DNA from: Posidonia oceanica
Taxonomy: Eukaryota > Streptophyta > Magnoliopsida > Alismatales > Posidoniaceae
Direction: 5' to 3'
Length of the DNA: 64,000 nucleotides
Assembly: GCA_037176725.1 (NCBI GenBank)
Contig: JAZBRS010000077.1
Span: 6,758,001 to 6,822,000 of the forward strand
In this document: in pieces, positions 44,600-55,300 of the stretch
How the letters are laid out: each line of letters begins with the position of its first letter
Numbering within the stretch: the first letter of the stretch is position 1
Program-made: the position numbers and the translations under genes
The notes under the pieces: generated by a model
What the model saw: the letters and a program-made list of their open reading frames with translations, nothing else
What the model was told of the DNA's origin: nothing
The model's database searches: none

Positions 44600-45215
44600 G
44601 TGCTTGTCAGACGAGTAGTTTGGGGTACCAGCCCGCAAGAGACTCAGCTGAGGGCGATCAGCTGGGGACTCGACTGGGGATGACCAGCCGAGAAGAGTGT
44701 CAGGTTGACGGACCCTTCGCCGAGCAGTTTTGGGGTGCCAGCCCGTAGAGATAAGGTTCCAGCTGGGGGCGACCAACTGGGGACTCGACTGGGGATGACC
44801 AGCCGAGAAGAGTGTCAGGTTGACGGACCCTTCGCCGAGCAGTTTTGGGGTGCCAGCCCGCAGAGATAAGGATCCAGCTGGGGGCGACCAACTGGGGACT
44901 CGACTGGGGATGACCAGCCGAGAAGAGTGTCAGGTTGACAGACCTTTCGCCGAGCAGTTTGGGGTGCCAGCCCGCAGAGATAAGGATCCAGCTGGGGGCG
45001 ACCAACTGGGGACTCGACTGGGGATGACCAGCCGAGAAGAGTGTCAGGTTGATGGACCTTTCGCCGAGCAGTTTGGGGTGCCAGCCTGCAAGGGACTCAG
45101 CTGAGGGCGATCAGCTGGGGACTCAGCTGGGGATGACCAGCTGAGGAGGGTGACAGGTTGACGGACCTTTCGCCGGGCAGTTTGGGGTGCCAGCCCGCAG
45201 AGATAAGGATCCAGC
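44600..45215. repeat. 115-bp tandem array, about five units
   Basis: Period 115 bp measured from AGTGTCAGGTTGACGGACC at 44696, 44811, 44926 and 45040. Each unit contains GCAGTTTGGGGTGCCAGCC, a member of the hairpin motif family (GCA...TGC), and CGACTGGGGATGACCAGCCG. Confidence 0.88.
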
Positions 45216-45673
45216 CGGGGATGACCAGCTGAGGAGGCCGGACGGCGGAGCTTGGTGTCGCAGGCCTGCAGATGCTCTGGGCTCCGGATTGGGTGCTGAG
45301 GACTTCACCGCGTTGGGATGTCTGCAAGTCTGATTAGAGGGCCCAAGATAATGATGATGATGATATGCAATGCAGCAAAGAGTCTTGATGTGCAAGCAGA
45401 AAGCAGAAACAGTTTTCATTGATATGATCTTGATAAGTACAATGCCTGCGGCAGGCCAGAAAAGTACAGCACAATTTGAAAGAAGACCACATGATGGTCG
45501 CACAAGGGCCTAGTCAACCCGAGCCTTCTTTGGCTGCCTGGAGTCGGGGAATAAGGGGCCGCCTGGCGGAATTTCAGTGATTGGCCAAAGCTGTCAGACT
45601 TCGGCTTCATATTCAGGAGTGCATCCAGTACCTCTCACAGCTGCAACGTCTGTAGATTGGACCCCATGCTGCA
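45216..45673 (-). other. 3' flank of the DUF7745-like ORF
   Basis: No further domain seen. In sense direction it is ordinary mixed-composition sequence that could be a 3' UTR; it contains a short GAT microsatellite-like run near 45352. Confidence 0.4.
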
Positions 45674-46711
45674 TCAGACTAGCAAGCTTCTAGGTTGGGG
45701 CAGTGGTGCTGAGAGGATAAGTCTGTAGAAGCTCGGGCGCTGTACTGTCAATGAAGGCACCCTGCTGGAAGCCGAACTGGCGCATGACCCTGCTGGATGG
45801 TACTCTACGCCTGCTGTGAAGCCTGGAAGAATGATCAGCCGCGTGTCACGTGCGCTGAAGAAGATTGTGAATGGCTCTGCTGCAGAGGGAATGATGCGCC
45901 AGATCACAACGTCGTCAGTCAGTGCTGACAGCCTTTCGTACTCGTCTTTGACGCTCTTGTCTGTTCTGGTACGGGCGCTGCTGCAGTAGGCTTCGAAAGC
46001 ATGCACTTGAGGGCGCAGAAGGTCCATCTCTAAGTGCGCGGTCAGCCAGACTTGTATAAGTGCTCCGCAACCGTGGAAGTGGCGGCAGCGATGAGAAATG
46101 CGGTCCAGCCCGCGATAAGTCTCTGCCAAGACAACTGGTGCCAGATCTATGTGCTGGGTCACCACAGCTAGTGCAATCTCTGCGACTTCGATGGCCACTG
46201 TCAGTCGGCCATGAGTAAAGATTTGTTCGCCCAGAAAGCGGATAACGAATCCCTGGAGCCACAGCTCATCTCCGAGGTCAGCACGCTTGTTCAAGATATC
46301 ATCAAAGTGTGCAAGGCGAAGCATAGGCTCTGGTCCACTGGTGCAGATCAGGTGTTGTTGGCAGGCTTGAGTGGAGAGCCCAGTTAGTTGGCTCAGGACC
46401 CGGAGATATCCGTCGCGCCTCATGAAAACAGGCGGCCCCAAGATCTTTGAAAAGCCGCAGATCCGACGCACCTCTTCCAGTGTAGGTGTCAGCTCAGTTT
46501 TGTCGAAGCGGAAGACATGATGCGCCGGCTTCCAGAATCTCGCGGTGGCACACAAAAGGTGGCGGCTGACCTCCACATCAGCAGCCTTTAGCAGCTTGGT
46601 TGGTATGCCCCATAGGCGCAGCTTTTCACAGTCTACTTGAGTGAGCCTGCCGATCCACTCTCGCAGGGTTTCTGAGCAATGTGCGGGAGTCAGCAGAGTA
46701 GGAAAACCCAT
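45674..46711 (-). CDS. DUF7745-like accessory protein of element E
   Basis: A 345-residue frame in the same sense as gag and pol, between pol and the 3' LTR. It begins MGFPTLLTPAHCSETLREWI and shows EVSRHLLCA, FWKPAHHVFRF, LTPTLEEVRRICG, VFMRRDGY, LICTSGP, LGDELWLQGFVIRFLG, EIALAVVTQHIDLAP and CRHFHGCG. This resembles the TE-associated DUF7745/plant-mobile-domain-like proteins (from recall); function unknown. The last 60 or so residues look out of frame: another frame over 45700-45800 reads RVMRQFGFQQGAF, a typical ending for this group, so a one-base indel or an unrecognised intron lies near 45800. The start may also be an internal exon boundary, since the plus-strand relative in F has different sequence upstream. 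Confidence 0.7.
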   Translation of the reverse strand: MGFPTLLTPAHCSETLREWIGRLTQVDCEKLRLWGIPTKLLKAADVEVSRHLLCATARFWKPAHHVFRFDKTELTPTLEEVRRICGFSKILGPPVFMRRDGYLRVLSQLTGLSTQACQQHLICTSGPEPMLRLAHFDDILNKRADLGDELWLQGFVIRFLGEQIFTHGRLTVAIEVAEIALAVVTQHIDLAPVVLAETYRGLDRISHRCRHFHGCGALIQVWLTAHLEMDLLRPQVHAFEAYCSSARTRTDKSVKDEYERLSALTDDVVIWRIIPSAAEPFTIFFSARDTRLIILPGFTAGVEYHPAGSCASSASSRVPSLTVQRPSFYRLILSAPLPQPRSLLV

Positions 46712-48150
46712 TATACTTGATTGCAGAAGACAGGCTGATTACTGCAAGACTTGAGGGTACCTGCTATTAATAAACAGTCAGATCTCGCAGGTATGTAATC
46801 ACTGACAGCAAGCAGAAACTGAGACTGAAAATGTAGTTCCAATATGTATTCAGCAGTTGATAACAAAACATAGCAATTAAGCACAAATAAACAAAGGGAA
46901 TTGGCAGCAGTCCGGCGAATGCGGGGGCGAGGGCCGGCAGGTGATCTGGACCGGCGCAGCTTGAGTGTCGTCGATGCGCTCTGCTGGGGAGGAGTACTGT
47001 CTCAGGGCCAAAGCGCGTTGCAGAGCGGAGAGATTGGCGGAAGGGGAAAGGAAGAAGATGCATGAATGCAAGATGCAGGTGATATGCTTATGAAGATGAG
47101 TAGTATGGTTAGATGGATGGGTATGCTTAGGTGCCCTCAGCGTACGGAGTGCTTTGGTGCCTGCTGCAGAGGAAGGGAGTGGTCCTTGACTCACTGGGCC
47201 CTACTCAGACTCTCGGCTTATTGGTGGCGCTCCGGAACAGGTTGTTGGCATTATAGGTGGTGATGTGGTGAGGACAGGCTACTGGCCACACTCTCAGGAC
47301 CTACACCTATTCTTTCAGCTCTCTCTTTTTTTTTGAAAGGTTTCTCCCTCATAGGTATGCAGTCTTTCTCTGCCCCTAGCTAGGAGAAGGTATGTGTTTG
47401 CTCTTGGGAGGATGAGGTAGACCCCTTTTTCAGGCTTGACATGCTGGGGATCTCTAGTAAAGTATGGGAGATAACGATGCCTGTGTTTTTTGGGCTACCT
47501 TTGCCCTTCTTTTTTTTTTTTTTTTTTGCTTGCTTTTCTTTTGTTTTTGTTTTTGTTGTATCTCTTCTTTTTTTTCTCTTCTTTTTTTTTTGCTTGATCT
47601 TTTTCTCCCCTTTTTTTTTTCAGGCTTTTGCTATCCCCATTCTGGTGGCAAAAGAAGGATGCTTGAATTGTAATGGATTTAGGCTTTGGGTCTGCTGTGT
47701 GATGGGTAGAAGGAGCAGGGTTAGACTGCACACCCTTATCACTAGGGCCGGCTTCTGTCTTCGTCTTCTGTTCCTTGGATGTGCCCAAACCTAGATGTCT
47801 ATTCTCACTTTTTCAAGCTCACATCCTAACATTTTTTTCTCCCTCAGAGGTGTACGTCCTTACGAGATTGGGCAGTTCGCCTGTCCTTATTGGTGGTGGC
47901 TCCCTCACTTGCTAAGACATCTAAGTAGTGCCAGGTGAGGCAGGGTGACTCTTTCCAGAGCAGGCAAGCACTTCCGGTTGTCATCACCGGGCAGAAGATG
48001 TGATGTTTGAGAGGATGATGATGATAATTTGAAAAGAAAGGGTGCAAGAGCTGAAAGGACGACGATGATGATTTGAAGTAGAATTGAAGCAAGAAGATGA
48101 GAATGCAAGCGCAGGTGGGAGAAGGGCATCTGCAACGGGGCCGCTTTTGG
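46712..48150. other. Spacer between pol and the accessory ORF of E
   Basis: No recognisable gene. It contains T-rich tracts on the plus strand (47320-47350, 47505-47625), which are A-rich in sense. It could hold the promoter or upstream exons of the accessory ORF; I cannot show this. Confidence 0.4.
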
Positions 48151-51100
48151 CTACTGATAGTATTTCTTCAGATAGCAGAGGTTGACGGGCTCAGACTGCT
48201 CGACCCGGTCCATATCCTCAAGAGTTACAGCGCCTCCCGAAAAGATCTGCTTGACCACAAAGGGGCCACGCCAATTGGGTCGGAATTTCCCTCGACCGTC
48301 AGGCAAATGAATGGTGCGCAAGACAAGGTCCCCTGGCTGGAAGCTTCTGGGCTGGACCTTCTTCAAGAATGCTCTGGCCATTCGCTTCTGATAGCAGTGA
48401 GCGTTGTGCATGGCTTGCAATCTGCGCTCATCAATCATGTTTAGTTGGACGCAGCGGTCTTCGACCCATTCTGCTTCTTTCCAACTCAGCTTCCCGCAGG
48501 ATCCGCAGAGAGGGGATTTCCACTTCAACAGGTAACACCGCTTCCATGCCGTACACCAGAAAGTACGGGGTGGCTCCTGTAGAGGTCCGGATTGATGTCC
48601 TGTACGCCCAGAGTGCGTACGGGAGCTTGTCGTGCCAATCCTTGTGGATTTCTGCCATTTTCTTCAGGATCTTGACAATGTTCTTGTTTGCAGACTCCAC
48701 TGCTCCGTTCATCTGAGGCCGATAGGGCGAGGATCGATGGTGCTTGATCTTGAGACTTTGCAGGTATTCTTCGATCCTTTTGGCAATGAAGTTTGAGCCG
48801 TTATCAGAGATGACAGAGTGCGGGACCCCATATCGGGCAACAATATTGTTTCTGATAAATTTTTCTGTTGCCAAAGCGGTGACTGTTCTGTAAGAGGCTG
48901 CTTCCACCCACTTGGTAAAGTAATCGATCGCTACTAGAATGTAACGATGACCATTTGAAGCAGCAGGGTGGATGGCGCCGATGACATCGATCCCCCAGGT
49001 GGAGAAAGGCCATGGCGAAGACATGTTGTGCAGCTGATGTGGAGGGGCCTTGATGAAGTTTCCATGGATTTGACAGTTGTGGCATCTACGCACGAACCGA
49101 CAGCAGTCGGCTTCCATGGTCTGCCAGAAATAACCTTGCAGCATGATCTTCTTGGCCAGGAGGACGCCGTTCATGTGCGGGCCACAGGTCCCCGCATGCA
49201 CTTGAAGCATCAGCGTGTCAGCCTCCGATTTGTTCAGACAGCGCAGTAGCATCTGATTGTATGACCTTCTGTACAGCTGTCCGGCCCCTAGCACATACTT
49301 TGACGCCAGACGCGCCAAAGTTCTCTTGTCTGTTGCCGTGGTATCAGGAGGAAAGCTACCAGACTCCAGGAAGGATTTTATGTCTTGATACCAGGGCTGC
49401 CCCTCTGCGGGATCCGCTTCCTCTATGCTCATGCAGTATGCAGGCTGTTCAATGCGAGTGACTGATACATCCACAGTGCTGTCTTCTGAAATGGTGAGCC
49501 AGGATGCCAGAGTTGCTAGCGCGTCTGCATACGCGTTCTTTGCTCTGTTCAGGTATGTGAAGCGGATGCTCTTGAATTTTTCCATCAGCCTCAGCAGGTG
49601 TTCGTGATACGGCACAAGCTTGGAATCTTTTGTCTTCCAATCGCCGTTCACTTGAGAAATCACCAGCATGGCATCGCCGTGCACATGCAGCTTCTGCGCC
49701 TCATGCTCAAGGGCGACTTTCAACCCCAGGATGCACGCTTCGTACTCTGCTTCGTTGTTCGTGCAGGTGAAAGTCAGCTTCCTTGCGAAAGGAGTCATCT
49801 GTCCTTGGGGCGTGGTCAGCACTGCGCCTACGCCTCGGCCCTTCTTGTTGACTGCACCATCAAAGTAAAGCTGCCATTCCTCTGCTTCTTCAGGATCTTT
49901 CTGCTCAGAGTCCTCCATTACAAAGAGAATGTCTTCATCAGGAAACTGCGTCTGGAGGGGTTGGTATTCAGGCAGAGGGAGGTCAGCAAGATGGTCCGCC
50001 ATTGCTTGACCCTTCATGGATTTCTGTGTGACAAAGGTGATGTCGTACTGGGACAATAACACCCGCCACTTAGCACATCTGCCCACCATGGCCGGCTTCT
50101 GAAAGAGGAACTTGATAAGATCATGCCGGCAAAAGAGCTGCACTGGGTATGCCATCATGTAGTGTCTCAGCTTCTGTGCAGCCCAGACAAGGGACAGGCA
50201 AGTCTTCTCTAGTGTTGTGTACCTGGCTTCACATTCATTAAATCTCTTGCTCAGGTAGTAGATGGCGTGCTCCTTTCTACCAGATTCGTCATGTTGGCCC
50301 AAGACGGCGCCCATGGAATGCTGCGTGGTAGAAAGGTAGAGAAGTAAGGGTCTCCCCGGTGTAGGCGAAACCAGGACAGGAGGCTTGATGAGCAGCTGCT
50401 TGATCTTGGCAAATGCAGCCTGACACTCCTCACTCCAGTGAATCTGCGCATTCTTCCTCAAGAGCTTGAATATGGGCTCACAGATGGGCGTAAGCTGTGC
50501 AATGAAGCGACTGATAAATTGTAAACGCCCAAGCAGACTTCTAACTTCTTTTTCAGTTCTAGGGGGTGGCATGTCCACGATGGCTTGTGCTTTCAACGGG
50601 TCCACCTCAATCCTCCTTTGGCTAACAATGTAGCCGAGCAATTTGCCAGAAGATACCCCGAATACGCACTTCTTGGGATTCAAGCGCAGCTTGTACTTCC
50701 GTAGACGGTCAAAGAGCTTTCTGAGACAGGCAAGATGATCCTCGGGCTCTTTGGTTTTGGCAATCATATCGTCTACATAGACCTCCACTTCTTGGTGCAT
50801 GAGGTCGTGGAATAGCGCAGTCATGGCCCTCTGATAGGTTGCACCAGCATTCTTCAGGCCGAACGGCATGACTTGGTAGCAGAAGACTCCCCAAGGGGTG
50901 ATGAATGAAGTCTTTTCCATGTCTTCTTCTGCCATTTTGATCTGATTGTATCCAGAGAAGCCGTCCATGAAGGAGAGCATTTTGTGGCCCGCTGTATTGT
51001 CGACTAGGACGTCAATGTGGGGCAATGGAAAGTCGTCCTTGGGACTCGCCTTGTTCAGGTCCCTGTAGTCGATGCAGATCCGGATTCGGCCATCTTTCTT

Positions 51101-52321
51101 GGGCACAGGTACAATGTTTGCCAGCCATTCAAGATAAAGAACGACCTTCAGAAAGTTGACTCCAAGCTGCTTCATTATCTCTACTTTGATCATGAGCAGC
51201 CACTGCGGTCGCCATCTTCTTAGTTTCTGCTTTACTGGCTTGGCATCCGGATTTAAGGGCAGATTGTGCACCACTATCTCTATGTCAAGGCCGACCATAT
51301 CTTCATAACTCCAGGCGAAGACATCCGCATATTCCCTCAGGAATGCAATGAATTCTGCTCGAGCCTGGGCGGACAGCTGGGCACTGATGCAAACTTCTCT
51401 GACTTCCTCAGCTGTGCCAATGTTAACAACCTCCGTTTTTTCTTCAACATGGAGGTTGGGGCCTTCTGGGTCGTCGTCATAGGGCCGGAACTCGGGCAAA
51501 GGTTCGTCAGTCTCATCTATGCCCGCATCATCCTCTTCTCCATAAGCAACAAGTTCTGAGAGGATCTCTTTCTCAAAAGAGGGACTTGTGATGTCGAAAG
51601 AGTGCATGTGTTCCGCTGCTTGGCCCTGGTGACGCTTCAGGATGGTCACGCTTACTCGAGTATTCTTGTAGCCTCGGTGCGCGACCTCCGTCCCAGCAAC
51701 TCCTTCTACTACTTGCTCTGACCTGACTGATTCTGTTAAGTGCTCTGCTGATTCTGCTGAGGGCTCAACTGATACTGCTGCTGATACTGCTGACTGCTCT
51801 GCTGACTGTGCTGCTGAGGCTGCTGAGGCATTCTGCTCTGTTGCTGCTGCATCTACTGCTGATGCTCCCCTCTCTGGGTCTTCTAGTGTGCTCGTGGAGG
51901 ATATGCCAGACTGACGGCTGATCTGGTCACTGCCGCTCGATGCATTGCTCCGGTGAGGCATGGGTTGCACAAACCACCTAGACCTGCCTTCAGGTTGAAG
52001 AGTGATGAGCTCATCTGGTCTAGGGGAGTCCGGCGCTGCTGAGTCTTCTAGGACCATGATGGAAGCATGGTCCTCTTGCAGAGGAGGATCCGTGACTACG
52101 GCTTTTCCTTTCCTTTCTGCAGCTTGATGGTCTGCCAGGTCTTCTGCTATTGACTGGAGTTGTTCTTGATAAAGCAACTCTAAGTCGGACATCCAAGAAT
52201 CGACCTGGGCTTCTATCGCCACTCCTTCTTCTTCGTCTGAGGGGGAGTCGACGTAGTAGGCGCCGGGGGCCTGCGGCACTGGCCCGGCTGCAAGACGGAT
52301 CGCCGCCCTTGGAGTCTGCAT
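48151..52321 (-). CDS. pol: pol of element E: RT, RNase H, second RNase H, integrase (frameshifted near the end)
   Basis: It makes cDNA from element RNA and inserts it. From the ATG at 52321: about 300 residues of Ser/Ala/Glu-rich linker; RT (about 370-560) with IVPVPKKDGRIRICIDYRDLN, MPFGLKNAGATYQRAM and YVDDM near 512; a first RNase H (about 650-740) in which the usual first Asp is replaced (YLSTTQHSMGAVL), as known for Tat; a second RNase H (about 815-950) with YFDGA, NNEAEYEA, VHGDA and YADALA; integrase with HAGTCGPHMNG and CHNCQIH finger, GIDVIGA, SDNGSNF and NGAVESANKN (D and E 35 residues apart). The main frame ends at 48431. The C-terminal module (RPNWRGPFVV...) lies in the next frame down to 48151; an extra T in the run at 48478-48480 explains the shift. 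The frame is continuous with gag-pro except for one amber codon. Confidence 0.93.
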
Positions 52322-52324
52322 GAT

Positions 52325-55300
52325 CTAGTTCACGGGCGCGTCCGCTGATGGCAGTTCAGATGTAGAAGGCCCAAATAGACAGGCCAGCGGTGCTGCTGAT
52401 GTATAAGCTTCCAGGGTCACTGCTGGAGAATAAGCAGGGGTGCTCTTTGAAGGGCTCAAGGGCCCGGAGAGTGTAGTGCTCAGTTGGCCTTTTGTATCGG
52501 GCCGTAACTGAGAGAGCGCAGCCTCTGACGCCATAGGGTCTTGCCATGAGAGCTGCTGCAGGTTGTCAGGAGAATGCGGAGCGGACTGCGCCAGCTGCAT
52601 TCCTGAAGATGATGCTGAGGGAGCGAGCTGGGCCACGCTGCTGACTGAGTTGATAGACTGCCCCTCCAGAGATGGGGGCAGTGGCACTGATGTGTCTGTG
52701 ACCGCTGGTAGCATACTTGGTTCTGCCAAGAGGAGTGTCTCTGTCTCCTGCACTGCTGCTGACTGTTCTTGAGGAGCTGATGTGGCTGGAAAAGGATGAG
52801 AACTTGCATTTGCCACAGGGCCTGCTGAACTGCCTACTGTTTCTGCCAGAGGGGGAGCTAAATAAACTGACTGTGGGGCCTCTGCTCTGACCACTGTTTC
52901 TGCTGAGCTGATTGGGACTGCCTCTGTTGCATCAGACTGCTCCTCATCCGAGTAGTAGTCCTCAATACACACCCAATCCTCTGCCGGCGCTGTGGCTTGG
53001 TAGTCGGTTGATCCCAGAATTCCTGCACTGGTAAAGTTAGTGAGGTCTCTGGGGATGGCTAGTGCATGGGCTCTGAGCTGGAAGCAGTGATCTTCGTTGA
53101 GCTTTGGTTTGTAGCCAAGGCCTTCAGACTTCCTTCGCTCCACTGCTACGATCGGCTCCGCGATCCCTTGGCCGCGACGCCCGAGCGGTGTACCCTTTAT
53201 GTAACCCCACCTGTGACATACATTCTCGACCATTCGAAAGGGGTTATTGTGAACGGTCAATGAGTTGACACGTTCAAGATCAGGAACGAAGTTAACTGGT
53301 TCGCACCGGTTAACGCGATATAGGGCTTCAGAAGTCTCGGGGTCAAACGGGATGGATTGCGAAGACACGGGAGAGACTGCTTCAATCTGCTCCTTCTCAA
53401 AGTTCTCCGCCATGACGACAATGACAACATCGCCACGACGGTACTTTATCATTCGATGGAGGGTCGAAGGAAGGACCTGATGCTTGTGGAGCCAAGGGCG
53501 CCCAAGCAGAAGATTGAAGTTAGGCTTCAAGTCGACGACATAGAATTCTACGTCGAAGACGACCGGACCAATAGCCAGAGGGATAATCAGAATCCCTAGA
53601 GCGTCATGGTGAGTGTTGTCAAAAGCAGTCATTCCCTTCACGGCTGGCGTGATATCCTCGGCTTTGAATCCGAGCTTGGTTGCTGTACGCAAGGGGCAGA
53701 CGTTAAGGCCTGACCCGTTATCAACCAGCGTTAGGGGAATGCGAAAGTTTTTGAACTGCACCGTGACGAATAGGGGCTGGTTGTGATTAATCCCTGCCGG
53801 AGGCAGCTCATCACTCGTGAAAGAGATGACCTGGGGCTCCGCGATTAACCCAACCATGCTCTCCAAGGCAAAAGGCTCAATGGACTGGGACACACGAGCA
53901 GCCTGGAACACGCGAAGGAAAGCCTCGCGGTGCTCGGCAGAAGTGTGGATCAAATCCCAGATGGAGATGTCGGCTTTAACCTTCTTAAGCTGGGAGGTTA
54001 GATCTGCTTTGGGTTGGCTTCTCCTAGCAGCTGGAGGGGTGATTCTAGCAGGTTCTACAGGGGTAGTGGCAGGAAGCTGGGTTACTACAGGCTGGCTAGG
54101 GGCTTGGCTAGCTACGGGCTGATCTGGGGTTGGATCTGCTAAGGGTTGGCCTGAGGGTGGGGGTGTAACAGGTCCAGGGTGAGTTGGCCTAGGTGCCGGT
54201 GCTGGGGGCCTGTAAATCCTCCCCGATCGCGTTACTTCCGCGCACATTTCTGTGGCGTAGCTGTAAAGGACGCGATGGGTGTCTAGGGTCAAATCAATGA
54301 CGACTGGAGCATGTGCTGCGAGCACAGGAGGGGTTACAGGGGGACCTACAAGATGTTGAGGTCTATCTATTGGGTATGGTTGTTGGGGTGGGAAGGCTGG
54401 GGCAGGTTGAGGTCTGCCTAGAAGGTGTAGCTGAGGCTGCCCTAAAAGGTGAATGGGAGAACTAGGCTGGGCTCTAGCTAAGAGGTGTACAGGGGATTGA
54501 GTCCGAGGGAGCATGGCGGGAGGCGCGAGAGGGCGCTCCGGTCTGGCACGCGGTCGGACCAAATGGATTCCCGACTCGGAGCCGGCAACTGCCGCCAGAT
54601 AGAGACTGACTGGGAAAGGCTCAGAGATGTCAGAGATAAGATCAGAGGGGTCTACTATAGAAGTAGCAGGCCCAGAAGGAAGGACAGAATGGACGCCTGA
54701 GGTTCCCGCCCCTCCCGGATAAGAGTGCTCCGGTAAAGGTTGGCGGACGATGCCAGAATGCGGGGGAACAGTTGGAGGTGCAGATGCATGAGTGCGTGCT
54801 TGAGTGGGCGCCTCGTGCGTGTCGATCACAATCGTTCCCGATTCGATCAAGTCCTGAATTGCGTTCCGTAGGGAGAAGCAATTATCTGTCGAGGTCGAAT
54901 GCCCGACGCTTCGATGGAAATTGCAAAAGAGGTCTGGCCTAAACCAATGCGGTAGAGGGCTTGGCGGCAGACGAACCTCCGGGAACTTCAGGAGCGATGC
55001 CACCTTCGGCAAGATGTCCGTGAGTGGTTCCACCAGTGGGGTGAAATTCCTCCTCTCAGCGGGTGGTCTTCTTTGCCTTGGGTGTGAGCCTTGCTGGACC
55101 GGTGCGGCAGGATAGACCGGTCTAGCGGTGGTAGTGATGTGCGGTGTGTGCGGATTCCTAGGTGCAGGAGCGTACACCATCTGAGCTGGGGCAGGCCGAG
55201 ACGGCAAGCGAACAGGCGCAGCAGGAGAGTCGACGAATGCAACAGCGGGTTTCGGCGAGTCCTTCCTCTTCGGGCGGTTGTTGTTGCTACCGCTGTTGTT

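Noticed and set aside
48151..48528. Separate small gene downstream of pol
   Set aside because: It is the C-terminal part of integrase in a shifted frame.
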